A DNA stretch of 64,000 nt from Echinometra lucunter (taxonomy: Eukaryota > Echinodermata > Echinoidea > Camarodonta > Echinometridae). The notes below the pieces were generated by a model. The model was not told where the DNA came from and did not search any database. It saw nothing but the letters and a program-made list of their open reading frames with translations. Of this stretch, positions 28,523-41,814 are shown in pieces (position 1 is the first letter of the stretch; each line of letters opens with the position of its first letter). The DNA is taken from NCBI GenBank assembly GCA_029962745.1, contig CM057155.1, forward strand, positions 30,562,896 to 30,626,895, read 5' to 3'. The position numbers were made by a program, and so were the translations under genes.

Positions 28523-30038
28523 TATATGAAATCATACACTCAGGAGTTTTCTAATTACATTTTAGATATATAGAAGTTAGAAGTTTTTTTAAAATATCAT
28601 ATCGACTGAAACAAAGACGACATTCAGCATGGAACAATGATTGATAAACGTTAAGGAACATTGGAAATACGAAGAGAAGTTGACTAATATTCTGAACTAT
28701 ATTGACATGGATCTTAAACTCTGCAGTTTGAATTTTTTAAACACCACGCTTTAAAGAAATAAAATATTCGAAGGACATCTTTAAGTATTTCACTTTCTGT
28801 TTGCCAAATGCTGAAAGACGATAAGACTTTGCTTTTACTCTCTGAAAAATGAAAAAAAAAGGGAGGGGGGTTGAATCGGGTTTGAAACACCTTTGTCATA
28901 AATCGAAATTTGAATCATACAAAAGCAATTCACCTCAACAAAATTACTTTATTCTATCTTTTAAGGAGGTAAAGTTCTGATATGAAAAAAGAGTTTTCAT
29001 TGATACGCGGCATATGTTTCAACGTAATCGGAAAGATCCATCAGTTTTGTGAATACTTCTTATAAAAAGGGGAATCGTTGCTTATCTTCTACAAACAGCT
29101 GTGCTTTTATCTTCGGAAACATCGACAAAAGTATAGAAAAGAACAGTTTTGTCCACGTTCACCTCTCCCCCCCCCCCCGTCCCTTTGCTTCTACCGAGCC
29201 GTCCCGTGTGCTGTTTTTTTTTCAATAGATTACTTAAAATTTACAAGTGCCCTGTCTCTTACGTCACGGTTATCTCTTCCTCTCCACACCCCTCTTAGAA
29301 TTTCTGAAGCTGACGAGAAAAACAGAACACTTATGATTGGCATACCGAAATCCTTTCATATTCGCCGCCAACTTTCTCGAGTACAAGGCAAGCTTGCTCT
29401 AGATGAACCGGCCAAGCATACCAAATATCGCTGGCGGTTTTTCCCTGTATTGTCGCTCTACAAAAGGATTTCACGAACAACAGGAAATTAGAATGATCGT
29501 ATTATTAGCTGCTTTAAGCGCATATGGACGATAATAATGTATTATTCAGCGGCCGAGCAGGATGAAATTTGCCGACAAAGACACGGTTATTATTATATAC
29601 CTGAAACGACATGAAAGAAGCCGCGGTTATTACAAGCACTTAAACAGAACGAAAGATGCGATCGGCGGAGAGACACCAAGCTATCGATTTCACAGACGTT
29701 CCGATTCGGGGCGCAGGTTTTGGAGGGAAAGCGAATCTGTACGGGTATTGATCAATGATAGTTAATTGTTCCAACGCGGGCTCCCCCTACGAGAGTGTAA
29801 TAAGTCAAATTAAAGCCATTATCTCGCTAAGTTCTCCGTAGGGCTTGGTATAGTGGAACGAAAACATATACCGTCCCTTCTACTTTATAATCAATTTAAA
29901 ATTTAATGATGGTTGTTTGAGATGGTCTGCAATGGGATATCTTAATTTTGGCCCCCCTTTTTGACGATCTTTATAATCAAAGCTGGAGCTTGGTATTAAT
30001 TACATTCAAAGATCAAATTTAACTTAACTTTTTAGAAG

Positions 30039-30040
<2 letters not shown>

Positions 30041-30090
<50 letters not shown>
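30041..30090. repeat. TA microsatellite
   Basis: (AT)25, uninterrupted. Confidence 0.97.
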
Positions 30091-30092
<2 letters not shown>

Positions 30093-30130
30093 AATATATT
30101 TTAACCTGTTTAATGCACTCCAAAAACTAA

Positions 30131-30283
30131 TATGTAAAATCATCACTTGAAAGGGCCGAGGAGTGGTAGACTGACACTTTGAACATGCTGGATTCCAACA
30201 TTTATAGTGTTGAATCTAGTGTCATTCTACCATTTTGAAAATATAGTCACCTCTCGGCCCTTTTTAAATTGTGATTTTACAGT
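30131..30283. mobile_element. small hairpin repeat
   Basis: GTAAAATCATCACTTGAAAG/GGCCGAGGAG at left mirrors CTCTCGGCCCTTTTTAAAT/TGTGATTTTAC at right. About 150 bp, MITE-like. Confidence 0.6.
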
Positions 30284-30747
30284 GAATTGAATTGAATTGA
30301 AATGAATTGAATTGAACTGAATTGAATTCACGTTTATTTCCTTCTGAGTAAAAACAATATAACATAAAAAATTGCAATAAATAATACATTTTAGTTTTTT
30401 AGAGTGTGCTCTTTTTGAAACGTGGAGTTTCTGTTTTGGTCATGAAGTCATGACTTGTGAGCTGGAAAATTTTGGCAATCTCACATGCAGTATCATATAT
30501 GTTTTCCTTTTAAATGAACATAAGAAAGGGCGGAATGAAACTTCCTCATGTCAGGGTTTTAAATAAAAAGAATATTGAATGCGTCTTTTGAGCTGAAATT
30601 GCTCTTTCCTATATTGCTTCTTTATAAATAGTTAGAGTGGTGGTTTCTCTTTTGCTCTTTCTATCCTTTTCTCTTTTTTTTCTCACCGAGTCCGTATTTT
30701 CTCTTGTTTTTATTGATCGTAATGTTTCAGATCAAGCTGTACGTACA

Positions 30748-31161
30748 TTAACCCATAGAGGTACAGAGCTTTTTAGAGGTCTAAATTAATCATCTTCAAT
30801 CCTCAAATTGGCAACAAATATTTTTTTTTCCACTCTTACATGATTTGAAAAAATAATATAGATATAACATGAACCAAAATGAATTATGATTGCAAAATTT
30901 AAGCTGAAACTGCCAATTTGAACACGGAAATGGTGATGATATGATATTCACTGCGTTGCCAATTTAAAGAGTTTAATGATTAGTTATATTCAAACTGCTC
31001 TTATTCGAAAATGCAACAACGTACTGCACTGGGAATGGGCTCAAAACTTTCAGTGAATTTTTCTCTTTCTGCTCATGTATAATATGTGATGCCCAGCATT
31101 CTGGATCAGCAGATACTACCGAAGCGTCTCCTAAAGGAGACACTGTACCTCTATGGGTTAA
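30748..31161 (-). mobile_element. TTAA-flanked MITE, family 2, copy 2
   Basis: 414 bp with near-perfect inverted ends (TTAACCCATAGAGGTACAG and ACTGTACCTCTATGGGTTAA). Reverse orientation relative to the copy at 1418. Confidence 0.88.
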
Positions 31162-31164
31162 CAA

Positions 31165-33330
31165 CACCGTTAGAGAAAATGGCAGCCGGATGAAATTTAT
31201 AGGGAAAGGATAAAAAGTTGGGTCTAGAGGCCAAGGCATTATTTAATGGAAAATTGGAAATGTAAGCTGAAAGCCAAGCAAATTATTCTCCAGATCCTTA
31301 CTCTTTAATAATCATATCGGAAATGATTTGACCTGTACTTGTAATTCATGCAAACGGACATCTGTCCAGTAATTTTTATCCTGGGATGAACCTCACTATC
31401 TGGTCAATCTCGCTTGACCATGACGCTAAGGTATTGAGTGGTCAGTAGCACGATATACGCGAAGTGACCTAAAGAGCGGTCATTATGGTCATAAGCTGAA
31501 AAATTCAACCATGTGAGTGCAGAATAATTTATATCACGGAAAAGGTCAAGTCTCATTTGGTTATCAAATATAATTATCTTCAATAATAATACTGTCGGGG
31601 CAGCGGTGTAAGTGTTACATAATACATGTATCCTCTTATTTCTCTCATCCTCGTTTTCTTTTTATATCCTTATCATTTTTCGATCATTTTTTTTTGTTTA
31701 GGGCACATGCCCCCCCCGCCCCCCCCCCCCCCCCTGTATAATGTCATTATCTCAAGATACAGTGTCCCAATGTCCCATGTACATTCTGAATTATTTTACC
31801 AAATAATTTACCCCAACATCGGGCAAAATTTGCCTAATACTGGATGAGAATTTACCCCCAAACAGGCATGTTCCATTCCCCCCCCCCCCCATTATTGGGT
31901 AAGAGTATACCCAACCTATTTCATAGTGTTACGTTTAAAAAGAAGGAACAAGTATGAATAACTGTTTTTCAATAGTTATCGTGGTAATTTCGTTCATCAA
32001 AAATTTTGATCGAAATGTTCCTGTAACAATTACGTCTACGTCTACAAGGTATATATATATTCTATGTTTTATTTATTTATTTATTTTTTTTTGGGGGGGG
32101 GGGTCATAGAAGTTTTGAGTATTTAAACAAACTGAGTCCAATCCAGCTCCGCTTCTCCCTCTGACCGAAGATGATGTGATTTTCTGATAAGAAGGATTCC
32201 TTGCATCATCTGAAGTTAATGGTTAGATTGTTTATTTCTTCATCAAGTTTCGAAAAGTTGGGGTAAAACGACCTTATTTGTTGTTTCATCGTCAGCAATC
32301 CATGAAAATCTACTTTCATATCAGACTTTATGACTGTGATCAGAGGATGAAAATGTAATAACTTGAAGGAATTAATTGAATAATTCAGAGTTCTTATCCC
32401 CTCATGCATTTTCATTGAGATATTAAGCAATAAAGCATCCTTATTTATCCCAAACCGGTGAATGGATGAAGAAGGCAAAAACAAATCTCCTTAAAGATGC
32501 CGAACAGTTTGCCGCAAAATAGATTTACGTCCAGATTGTTCCACTTTCAGAAGCGATAGCTTGGTTGTAATCCGTGCGATGACTGAAAGGAATATTCAGG
32601 GCAGTAGGATTAATATGTCATATTTCGATATGTCGATGAGTTTTCTTGGAGTCGCCTGGAGGGGGCAGCTTGCCAAAGATGGAGTTCCTGCCTACTTTAT
32701 CCGAGGATTTTTCTCTTTACCTTCTGTCGTATAGTGTCTTTCAATCCTAGTTGATTTAATCTCCTCGTTTATCACCAAGCTGGTCGTCGGCTGTCTCTTT
32801 TGTTTAAGTATTCAAGAGTTTAACCAAAAGGCAATTATGCAAATTGACTTGCTTTTTTGTCTAGGAAGAAAACTTGCATTACTAAAAGAAAGTAGGGAAT
32901 AATTAATCCTTTAAAAAGAGAAAGGAGAACATGGATATATATATGTATATTGGGGGGGGCAATGTTTTATTGCGCTACGCTTCGATGGAATAAGATGCCA
33001 AAAGTTACCTTTACTTAGGCCTAACTATTTTTTTAAAAATGATCATTTGCTTGTTATACTAATTGCCTTTACTAATTTATCCATCACTCTTTGTCTTTTC
33101 TGGTTATTTCTACCTACAAAAATATTCTTTTACTGAGTACCATCGGAAAGTAATGAAATTTTAGAACATTTTTGTTGTTCTTCTTCTTTGATTTCATATT
33201 TGAGGCAAATTCTTAAATTCTGGAACCTCTCGAAGTCATTTTTTTTTCACATGCAGGCTTGCAAATGAGCAACTGATAAGTTGATCTTTGGGGAAGAGAA
33301 ACTGGCCCACATTGCGAAAATCAATGTGCC
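31165..33330. other. intergenic, no gene seen (part 2)
   Basis: AT-rich, with C runs at about 31710-31735 and 31880-31890 and a G run at 32093-32103. The stretch 32500-32720 is free of simple repeats and holds a CTCF-like motif. No coding signal. Confidence 0.5.
32655..32669 (+). promoter_or_regulatory. CTCF-like motif
   Basis: CCTGGAGGGGGCAGC agrees with the CTCF core CCASYAGRKGGCRSY at 13 of 15 positions, on the + strand. Several matches this good are expected by chance in 64 kb, so it is weak alone. Confidence 0.25.
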
Positions 33331-33335
33331 CGTCA

Positions 33336-33703
33336 CACACTAAGAAAAAAGGTACAATTTTGCACCTTTCAAATGCAACACTGGGAGCTCCTTTTTGGGT
33401 GCAACTTTGCTCCCTAAGAAGCTTTTTGCACCTTTAAGGGTGCAGTTCGCTACATTTTGCACCCTAAAGGGTGCAGAGTTGTACCCTTTAGAAAAGGTGC
33501 AAATTTGCATCCTTTTGAATGCACAAATTTCTGCACCCTTAAAGGTGCAAAGTTGCACCTTTAAGGGTGCAAATGGGCATATCCGGGTACAAACAAGAAC
33601 AAGAAGGTGCATTTTTGCACCTTGTGCAAGATTGCACCCCAAACAAAAAGGTGCTGCCGGTGTTGCATTTAGGGTGCAAACTTGAACCTTTTTTCTTAGT
33701 GTG
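33336..33703. mobile_element. GGTGCA-rich inverted-repeat element
   Basis: Tips CACACTAAGAAAAAAGGT and ACCTTTTTTCTTAGTGTG are perfect inverses; 368 bp. The interior is filled with short GGTGCAAA/TTTGCACC and AAGGGTGCA/TGCACCCTT units facing both ways, so it could form many alternative hairpins. Frames read through on both strands, but only because of the repetition. Confidence 0.85.
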
Positions 33704-33704
33704 C

Positions 33705-34385
33705 ATAATGTGGGATAACTTATTTACCTGAAGGAATATAGGACGAAAAAGGGCACTTCACAATATTTCTGAGCAATTCATGATATTTGATCTTTTATGT
33801 ATTTTGTACTGTTGATTTTGGTTAATTTGTTGTGATTGTGTGTCCAATGACATGGCATTAGAAGCCAATTCTTCTCAGTAACAGAAATGTAAAGAATACA
33901 AGAAAAAAATGAATAACTGACCCTTTGCAATTTTGACAGTCGCAAATTTTGTACCGGTTATTATGGGGCTTTCGAAATGCAATATATTTTAATAGGAATT
34001 GAATTTAGTTTTATTATTTTGTTTCTTTCTTTCTTTGATTCTTTAATCATTTTAAAACAATTTAATTTGATCACAAATGACAAATTATCAAAATGAGTCA
34101 CCTTTATTGAATGATGAATGAATGTTTCTGACGCTATTAACATATGTTTTTAAAAATCCATCGGAGATTCCACTGTTTTAGAGAGGCAATGTTTTTATTT
34201 GTTTGTTTTTGTTTGTTTGTTTATCTATTTCAATCAGCTGTTTTAGAGAGGTCATTTGTTTGTTTATTTGTTTGTTTTTTCATTCATTTATTTATTTCAG
34301 TCAACAGTAATTGCTTTCATCTGGTCATGGGATGGAGAATCATTTTGGAAGGAGTAAATCAATGAATATTTAATGTAACTCTATA
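33705..34385. other. intergenic, nothing recognised
   Basis: AT-rich, with (GTTT)n-like stretches at 34195-34280. No gene or element seen. Confidence 0.5.
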
Positions 34386-36741
34386 AAATTAAATGTAAAG
34401 CAGTGTCTGGCAAGCAACGACTACGCCCTTGTATCTTCTGAGGCACGGGTCGATCATTCAGGGTACCGTTCGTCGCCTCCGCGCCCCGCTCTCCAGACGC
34501 GACGACGGGCGGCAGGCTGCAAGCAGCCAGCCGAGCAGCTGGCACGCATAAAAATATTATTGCAAAAAAATTCAATGTAGCCAATTTGGGGTCCCAGGGC
34601 CGAGGCTCGCGCTCTCTATTAACGGAGTTGGATTAGCGATCCATTTTACATCTTCTTCTCCAATTTGCAGTCATGTTCTTCTGCTCGATTATTAATGTCG
34701 TCGGCGGGTCGTTTGATGTCGTATTGGGACATCCATCAAAAAATTTCCCTTCATAGGGTTACATCGCCTGTGTTTGGTTAAATGATCACAGGAAGCCGAC
34801 AAAAAGCGAGACAAGCGCGATGAGCTTTTTTTATTGTCTTGTGTTTATGCCTTTTCTTTCATTCTTACTCTCTGACCTACACTCTCCATCTCTTTTCTTT
34901 CCCATCTTCGTCCCTCCTCCGATCATAATTTTGATTAAGCTGCTGAAATTACTGTGTTTATGTCATAACATATTAGATGAGAGCCATCATACGAAGCGAG
35001 GGAATTCAGGAGCAATAAACTCTTCCCAGAGACTTCTCATCATGTAGGATTTACTGAGTGGGTAGTGCATAATTTTCCCATGACACAAAATACCATATAT
35101 ATCTTTGTCTTTTATCTCTTTTTTTCGCAGTGGGGTAGTGTCGTTTTTCGTGTGAGCGCGAGTTTTCATTAATCAGGAACAGAGCGGCAGAATAGAGGGT
35201 AATTCATTAAACAAAATGTAATCCGATTGGAATCAATTTGGACTTTTATTGGAGGAGTTTAAGTTACGCCTGACTTGAGCAAGATTTTTTTTTTTTAGGG
35301 GGGGGGGTAATAAATAAATTTACAATGCAAATTAGAGCGAAAACTAAAACTTACACTAGGTCTTGGAGAAGATGAAACAGATTTGGATGTAAAGTATATA
35401 TGGGCGCATATATGGGCGTGGTCTCTTTCATGACGTATCTCTACTTTTCTCTGTGCTTCACTCAAAAAGAACTAATAAAGGAAAAAAAAACGCCGTAAAG
35501 AAGTTTTGTTTGACTGAAATTCGTTCGATTCATCATGCAAAGTTTAGACCGATATTGGCATACCTGCTACATATAAGGTCATAGAAATTGCAATGGAAAT
35601 GTGTGTGTGGGTGGGTGAAGGACGGTCGGATCTTATCATACGAATATATTTTTCCCCAATTTTTTTTAAGTTCATTGTTACTGAACGAACCATGTCAGTG
35701 ATATCACAGGGCTCCGTGACATGCTTCGAGACAGACTTGAGTCTGTTTTTGAGCTTATATCCCGTTTTCTTATTTTTTACGCACGCTATATATACGATCC
35801 GACGGCGACCCGATTTTCGAACAAATGGCATTTTGCATTTAATATGAAAGTTTAAACAAGTAAAATTATCTTATTTGAAGCTCGGAATAATGATAGGAAT
35901 ACTAAAATCGAAATTTTGGTTAACTGCAAGCCTGTCGGACGGAGTAACGGGAAAATCGGCTTCAAATCGTAGTCAATCGCAAGCTTGCTATGACGTCATT
36001 ACGATTCGGTATTGACTTCGCCTTTATTCATAAGAGGAGGCTTGCAATAGTCCGGAATTTCATTTTCAGTATTTATACGACTATTCAGAACTTTAATCAT
36101 TAAGATTTTACATATTTGAATGTTCATATATCAAATCAAAATATTGAACAATCTCCTCGGGGGGCATGCTGCCTGGGTAAGGGATTTTTAGAAAGACACG
36201 AACAGAACTCGTGTTCCACAGTCGCCTCCCTACCCTCTCCCCCCCCCCCCCCCCCCCTGCTCACACAGCTTTTTGTCGATTTGTTTGTTTGTTTCTTTCT
36301 TTCTTTCTTTCTTTCGTTGTTGTTTTTTTTTTTTTTTTTGTTTACATCAGTGAGATTATCCCTGGTGCACTGACCGAAATTCACGATACCATCTGAAATC
36401 CGTTGAATCAACTAATCTCCCTATTCATCGTTACAGCCTGTAATTTGTTGTAATTATATACTAACAGTGTTATTCCTTCAATAAAGTCTGTTGTTCGGCA
36501 TTTAAGCAAGCACATATTTAGTTTCCGGTCAGCCCATTCATGTTTAATGTAATGTTTGGCCAAGGAGGTACCTCAATGGTTTGAACACTTTATGTGTTTG
36601 TGTGCTATTATCAGTCCAGTGGATTTAGTTGTTATGGGGTCAATGCCTTCGTCATGTCTTACATTTACTTCGAATAATATCGTCCATTATCAAAGATTCA
36701 GAGTGATTGTCGTAGGTTAATGCAGAACTTAGGCCACTTAC
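34386..36741 (+). repeat. large direct duplication 2, left copy
   Basis: Matches 37242-39946 with many single-base indels. It starts AAATTAAATGTAAAGCAGTG and ends ATGCAGAACTTAGGCCACTT before 500 N. It includes a GC-rich block (34430-34640) and a CRE-type TGACGTCA (35991). No gene seen. Confidence 0.92.
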
Positions 36742-37241
36742 NNNNNNNNNNNNNNNNNNNNNNNNNNNNNNNNNNNNNNNNNNNNNNNNNNNNNNNNNNN
36801 NNNNNNNNNNNNNNNNNNNNNNNNNNNNNNNNNNNNNNNNNNNNNNNNNNNNNNNNNNNNNNNNNNNNNNNNNNNNNNNNNNNNNNNNNNNNNNNNNNNN
36901 NNNNNNNNNNNNNNNNNNNNNNNNNNNNNNNNNNNNNNNNNNNNNNNNNNNNNNNNNNNNNNNNNNNNNNNNNNNNNNNNNNNNNNNNNNNNNNNNNNNN
37001 NNNNNNNNNNNNNNNNNNNNNNNNNNNNNNNNNNNNNNNNNNNNNNNNNNNNNNNNNNNNNNNNNNNNNNNNNNNNNNNNNNNNNNNNNNNNNNNNNNNN
37101 NNNNNNNNNNNNNNNNNNNNNNNNNNNNNNNNNNNNNNNNNNNNNNNNNNNNNNNNNNNNNNNNNNNNNNNNNNNNNNNNNNNNNNNNNNNNNNNNNNNN
37201 NNNNNNNNNNNNNNNNNNNNNNNNNNNNNNNNNNNNNNNNN
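36742..37241. other. assembly gap, 500 N
   Basis: Exactly 500 N. In the right copy, the sequence following the equivalent point is a 440-bp ATT/ATC microsatellite, a likely reason for the break. Confidence 0.99.
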
Positions 37242-39946
37242 AAATTAAATGTAAAGCAGTGTCTGGCAAGGCAACGACTACGCCTTGTATCTTCTGAGGA
37301 CGGGTCGATCATTCAGGGTACCGTTCGTCGCCTCCGCGCCCCGCTCTCCAGACGCGACGACGGCGGCAGGCTGCAAGCAGCCAGCCGAAGGCAGCTGGCA
37401 CGCATAAAAATATTATTGCAAAAAAAATTCAATGTAGCCATTTTGGGGTCCCAGGGCCGAGGCTCGCGCTCTCTATTAACGGAGTTGGATTAGCGATCCA
37501 TTTTACATCTCTTCTCCAATTTGCAGTCATGTTCTTCTGCTCGATTATTAATGTCGTCGGCGGGTCGTTTGATGTCGTATTGGGACATCCATCAAAAATT
37601 TCCCTTCATAGGGTTACATCGCCTGTGTTTGGTTAAAATGATCACAGGAAGCCGACAAAAAGCGAGACAAGCGCGATGAGCTTTTTTATTGTCTTGTGTT
37701 TATGCCTTTTCTTTCATTCTTACTCTCTGACCTACACTCTCCATCTCTTTTCTTTCCCATCTTCGTCCCTCCTCCGATCATAATTTTGATTAAGCTGCTG
37801 AAATTAACTGTGTTTATGTCATAACATATTAGATGAGAGCCATCATACGAGCGAGGGAATTAAGGAGCAATAAACTCTTCCCAGAGACTTCTCATCATGT
37901 AGGATTTACTGAGTGGGTAGTGCATAATTTCCCATGACACAAAATACCATATATATCTTTGTCTTTTAATCTCTTTTTTCGCAGTGGGGTAGTGTCGTTT
38001 TTTCGTGTGAGCGCGAGTTTCATTAATCAGGAACAGAGCGGCAGAATAGAGGGTAATTCATTAAACAAAATGTAATCCGATTGGAATCAATTTGGACTTT
38101 TATTGGAGGAGTTTAAGTTACGCCTGACGAGCAAGATTTTTTTTTTTGGGGGGGGGGGGGGGGTTAAAATGAATTTACAATGCAAATTAGAGCGAAAACT
38201 AAAACTTACAATAGGTATTGGAGAAGATGAAACAGATTTGGATGTAAAGTAGATATGGGCGCATATATATGGGCGTGGTCTCTTTCATGACGCATCTCTA
38301 CTTTTCTCTGTGCTCTTTCACTCGAAAATAACTAATAAAGGAAAAAAAAAACCCGCCGTAAAGAAGTTTTGTTTGACTGAAATTCGTTCGATTCATCAGA
38401 TGCAAAGTTTAGACCGATATTGGCATACCTGCTACGTATAGAAATTACAATGGAAAGTGTGTGTGGGTGGGTGAAGGACGGTCGGATCTTATCATACAAA
38501 TACATTTTTTCTTCATTTTTTTTTAAAGGTTCATTGTTACTGAACGAACCATGTCAGTGATGTCACAGGGCTCCGTGACATGCTTCGAGACAGACTTGAG
38601 TCTGTTTTTGAGCTTATATTCCGTTTTCTTATTTTTTACGCACGCTATATATACGATCCGACGGCGACCCGATTTTCGAACAAATGACATTTTGCATTTA
38701 ATATGAAAGTTTAAACAAGTAAAATGATCTTATTTGAAGCTCGGAATAATGATAGGAATGCTAAATCGAAATTTTGGTTAACTGCAAGCCTGTCGGACGG
38801 AGTAACGGGGAAAATCGGCTTCAAATCGTAGTCAATCGCAAGCTTGCTATGACGTCATTACGATTCGGTATTGACTTCGCCTTTATTCATAAGAGGAGGT
38901 TTGCAATAGCCCGGAATTTCCATTTCAGTAGTTATACGACTATTCAGAACTTTGATCATTAAGATTTTACATATTTGAATGTTCATATCAAATGCTATAA
39001 GATTTTTTTCCCAAATCGGATCGCAGACAGATCGTATAGTGTGCGGTCGGCTTTAGTCATATAGGGAGGGGTGGACAGGCCCCTTGGGTTTATAGCACTG
39101 AACTCCATACTGTGGAGTTCAGTGGTTTGGTTTATAGGCAGTTTCTCCATGGGCAGCTCGACATTGGTGTATTTGTGGTGTGAGGGCGGTTAAGGTAAGT
39201 CGTTTGAGTAAAAATTTGAAATTCCCCAACCAAATGTCAGCCCAGCCTGCCTCTGACCACGAACCTCGACCACAAGGTGCAGTGATCAGGTGATACGGGA
39301 TCGAATCTATGACCTTCTAAATGACTCGACGCAGCTCGCGCGCATAAAATTATAGGACCCGTGCTTGAGGGGCTCTTTAAAATATTGAACCATCTCCTCG
39401 GGGGGCATGCTGCCTGGGTAAGGGATTTGTAGAAAGACACGAACAGAACTCATGTTCCACATTTGCCTCCCTACCCTCTCCCCCTGCTCACACAGCTTTT
39501 TGTCGATTTGTTTGTTTGTTTGTTTTTTCGTTGTTGTTTTTTTCGTTTACATCATTGAGATTATCATTGGTGCATTGACCGATATTCGCGATACCATCTA
39601 AAATCCGTTGAATCAACTGAGATTAATCTCCCTATTCATCGTTACAGCCTGTAATTTGTTGAAATTATACTAACAGTGTTATTCCTTTAATAAAGTCATT
39701 CGGCATTTAAGCAAGCACATATTTAGTTTCCGGTCAGCCCATTCATGTTTAATGTAATGTTTGGCCAAGGAGGTACCTCAATGGTTTGAACACTTTATGT
39801 GTTTGTGTGCTATTATCAGTCCAGTGGATTTAGTTCTTATGGGGTCAATGCCTTCGTCATGTCTTACATTTACTTCGAATAATATCGTCCATTATCAAAG
39901 ATTCAGAGTGATTGTCGTAGGTTAATGCAGAACTTAGGCCACTTAC
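37242..39946 (+). repeat. large direct duplication 2, right copy
   Basis: Second copy of 34386-36741. It carries an extra block of about 380 bp (38993-39378) absent from the left copy. Confidence 0.92.
38993..39378 (-). mobile_element. presence/absence insertion, possibly SINE-like
   Basis: Present only in the right copy of duplication 2, between TTCATATCAAAT and AAATATTGAAC. On the minus strand it contains GATTCGATCCC (around 39300), close to a tRNA-type B box, with a GC-rich GCGCGAGCTGCGTCGAG upstream where an A box would sit. A separate palindrome CTGAACTCCA...TGGAGTTCAG is near 39100. Insertion versus deletion is not decidable from two copies. Confidence 0.45.
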
Positions 39947-39965
39947 TCCCTCATCGAGCGTATAA

Positions 39966-39976
39966 AATTATTATTA

Positions 39977-40067
<91 letters not shown>

Positions 40068-40071
40068 TATT

Positions 40072-40103
<32 letters not shown>

Positions 40104-40140
40104 TATTATCATCATCATCATCATCATCATCATTATTATT

Positions 40141-40178
<38 letters not shown>

Positions 40179-40185
40179 TATTATT

Positions 40186-40217
<32 letters not shown>

Positions 40218-40224
40218 TATTATT

Positions 40225-40262
<38 letters not shown>

Positions 40263-40269
40263 TATTATT

Positions 40270-40301
<32 letters not shown>

Positions 40302-40343
40302 TATTATTATTATTATCAGTATTATTATTATTATTATTATCAG

Positions 40344-40376
<33 letters not shown>

Positions 40377-40450
40377 TATTATTATTATCATTATTATTAT
40401 CATCATTATTTGTTGTTGTTATTTCATTTTCATCATCACCATCATCATCA
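39966..40450 (+). repeat. ATT/ATC compound microsatellite
   Basis: About 440 bp of alternating (ATT)n and (ATC)n blocks, then GTTGTT and more CAT units. It opens as poly-Ile or poly-Met frames that are not genes. Followed to 40600 by GTGGTG-rich sequence. Confidence 0.97.
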
Positions 40451-40639
40451 TCAGAGTAGCAATAGGCATGATAGCAGGAGTTTGAGGAAGAGGAGTTGTA
40501 TAAGAGGTGCCGAAGTTGTAGTGGTGTTGGTTGTGGTGGTGGTGATCGTGATGGTGGTGCTGGTTGTGGTGGTGATGATGCTGATAATGTTAGGTGGTGG
40601 TTGTGGAGTTAGCATAAAGTGGTTAGTTCATGAAATCGT

Positions 40640-41734
40640 ATAAAAGTATAATTCGCTTTCGTAATATTCATTCATTCCCTATCTGTACTTTTCACACGTT
40701 TTAGGCTAGCGCTTCTCAGGTCATGAAAAGTGAGAAGGTAATTAAAAGTAATTTGTGAGAAGGTTATGAAAAAACTTATTCTATTTTCATCGCCATTTGT
40801 AAAGTTCAAGTGCGAAAAAAAATCTTAGAAATTTGTTGATAAAGTCATTTCAGTTACTCATTATTTTACTGAAACGTCGAAAATTAGGATATCATGCTTA
40901 ATTACTTTGATACTTAGTATGTTGTATGTATTTACTAACGTATGTTTGTCATAATTGTAAACCGTATAGAGAAGGTATTATTATTTATTTATTGCAACCA
41001 TAAAGGTTGGATTATTCACATACAAATAGTACATTTAAATTCTAATACATAAAAATGACATACATAATTCAAAAGAAACAGAAAAAGGGGGAGGAGAAGG
41101 GAAAGGAAGATGAAATAGTGAAGGAATCAGAAGACAAAAAGGGGAACGCATATAGATTATGAGTTAAAGAATATCTAATAATACACGGCAATCATAAAAT
41201 CTATTCAAAATCTATTCAAAATCCACAGATGATACAAAATTTAAACTGGAAACAGTCTGAACCGTATATTCCTAAAATATTGCACTTTATATCCCCTTTC
41301 AAAATAGTAGCAGCATTTACATAGTAATGGACATTGGGTGTGATTCCTCTATAACTTCATGCAGTTTGAAAAATTCCGCAATAATTTGATCTTGTATTAT
41401 TTTAAAGACTGAATTTCCGCAAATGATTGCATACTTGTTTTCCTTTTTAAGTTATGCGCTTAATAGATATTCCCTATTATTATTATCATTATTATTATTA
41501 TTATTACTTTATTATCATCAACATCATCATCAGCATCATCATCATCATCGTCATCATCATCATCATCATCATCATCATTATCATCATCCCATCCAGGATA
41601 CTTGCTCATTATGACAAATATTTTGAACCCCTTTCACGTTTGCCCAAGTAAAAAATGAAGACATAAAAGAAGAACGAGAGGCTCGCCCCTCCCCCTCCAT
41701 GGCATATCAGGGAGTGCTCTTCCAAACACAGAAG

Positions 41735-41814
<80 letters not shown>

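Larger units (their letters stand above)
28530..30740. other. intergenic, possible regulatory island at 29500-29770
   Basis: No gene seen. The part 29500-29770 is clearly GC-richer, with CGGCCG, CCGCGG and GATCGGCGG, and lacks repeats, unlike its surroundings. A TCF-like CAAAGATCAAA is at 30006. Open frames at 29078-29491 and 29562-29765 have no recognisable domain. Confidence 0.35.

Noticed and set aside
35544..35831. 95-codon basic minus-strand frame in duplication 2
   Set aside because: Small indels between the two allelic copies change the frame, arguing against coding.
39925..40485. 186-codon frame of poly-isoleucine, and a poly-methionine frame on the other strand
   Set aside because: Translation of an ATT/ATC microsatellite; no coding character.
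40865..40890. A second hammerhead-like GAAACGTC
   Set aside because: No CUGANGA core precedes it; only the GAAACGTC word is present.
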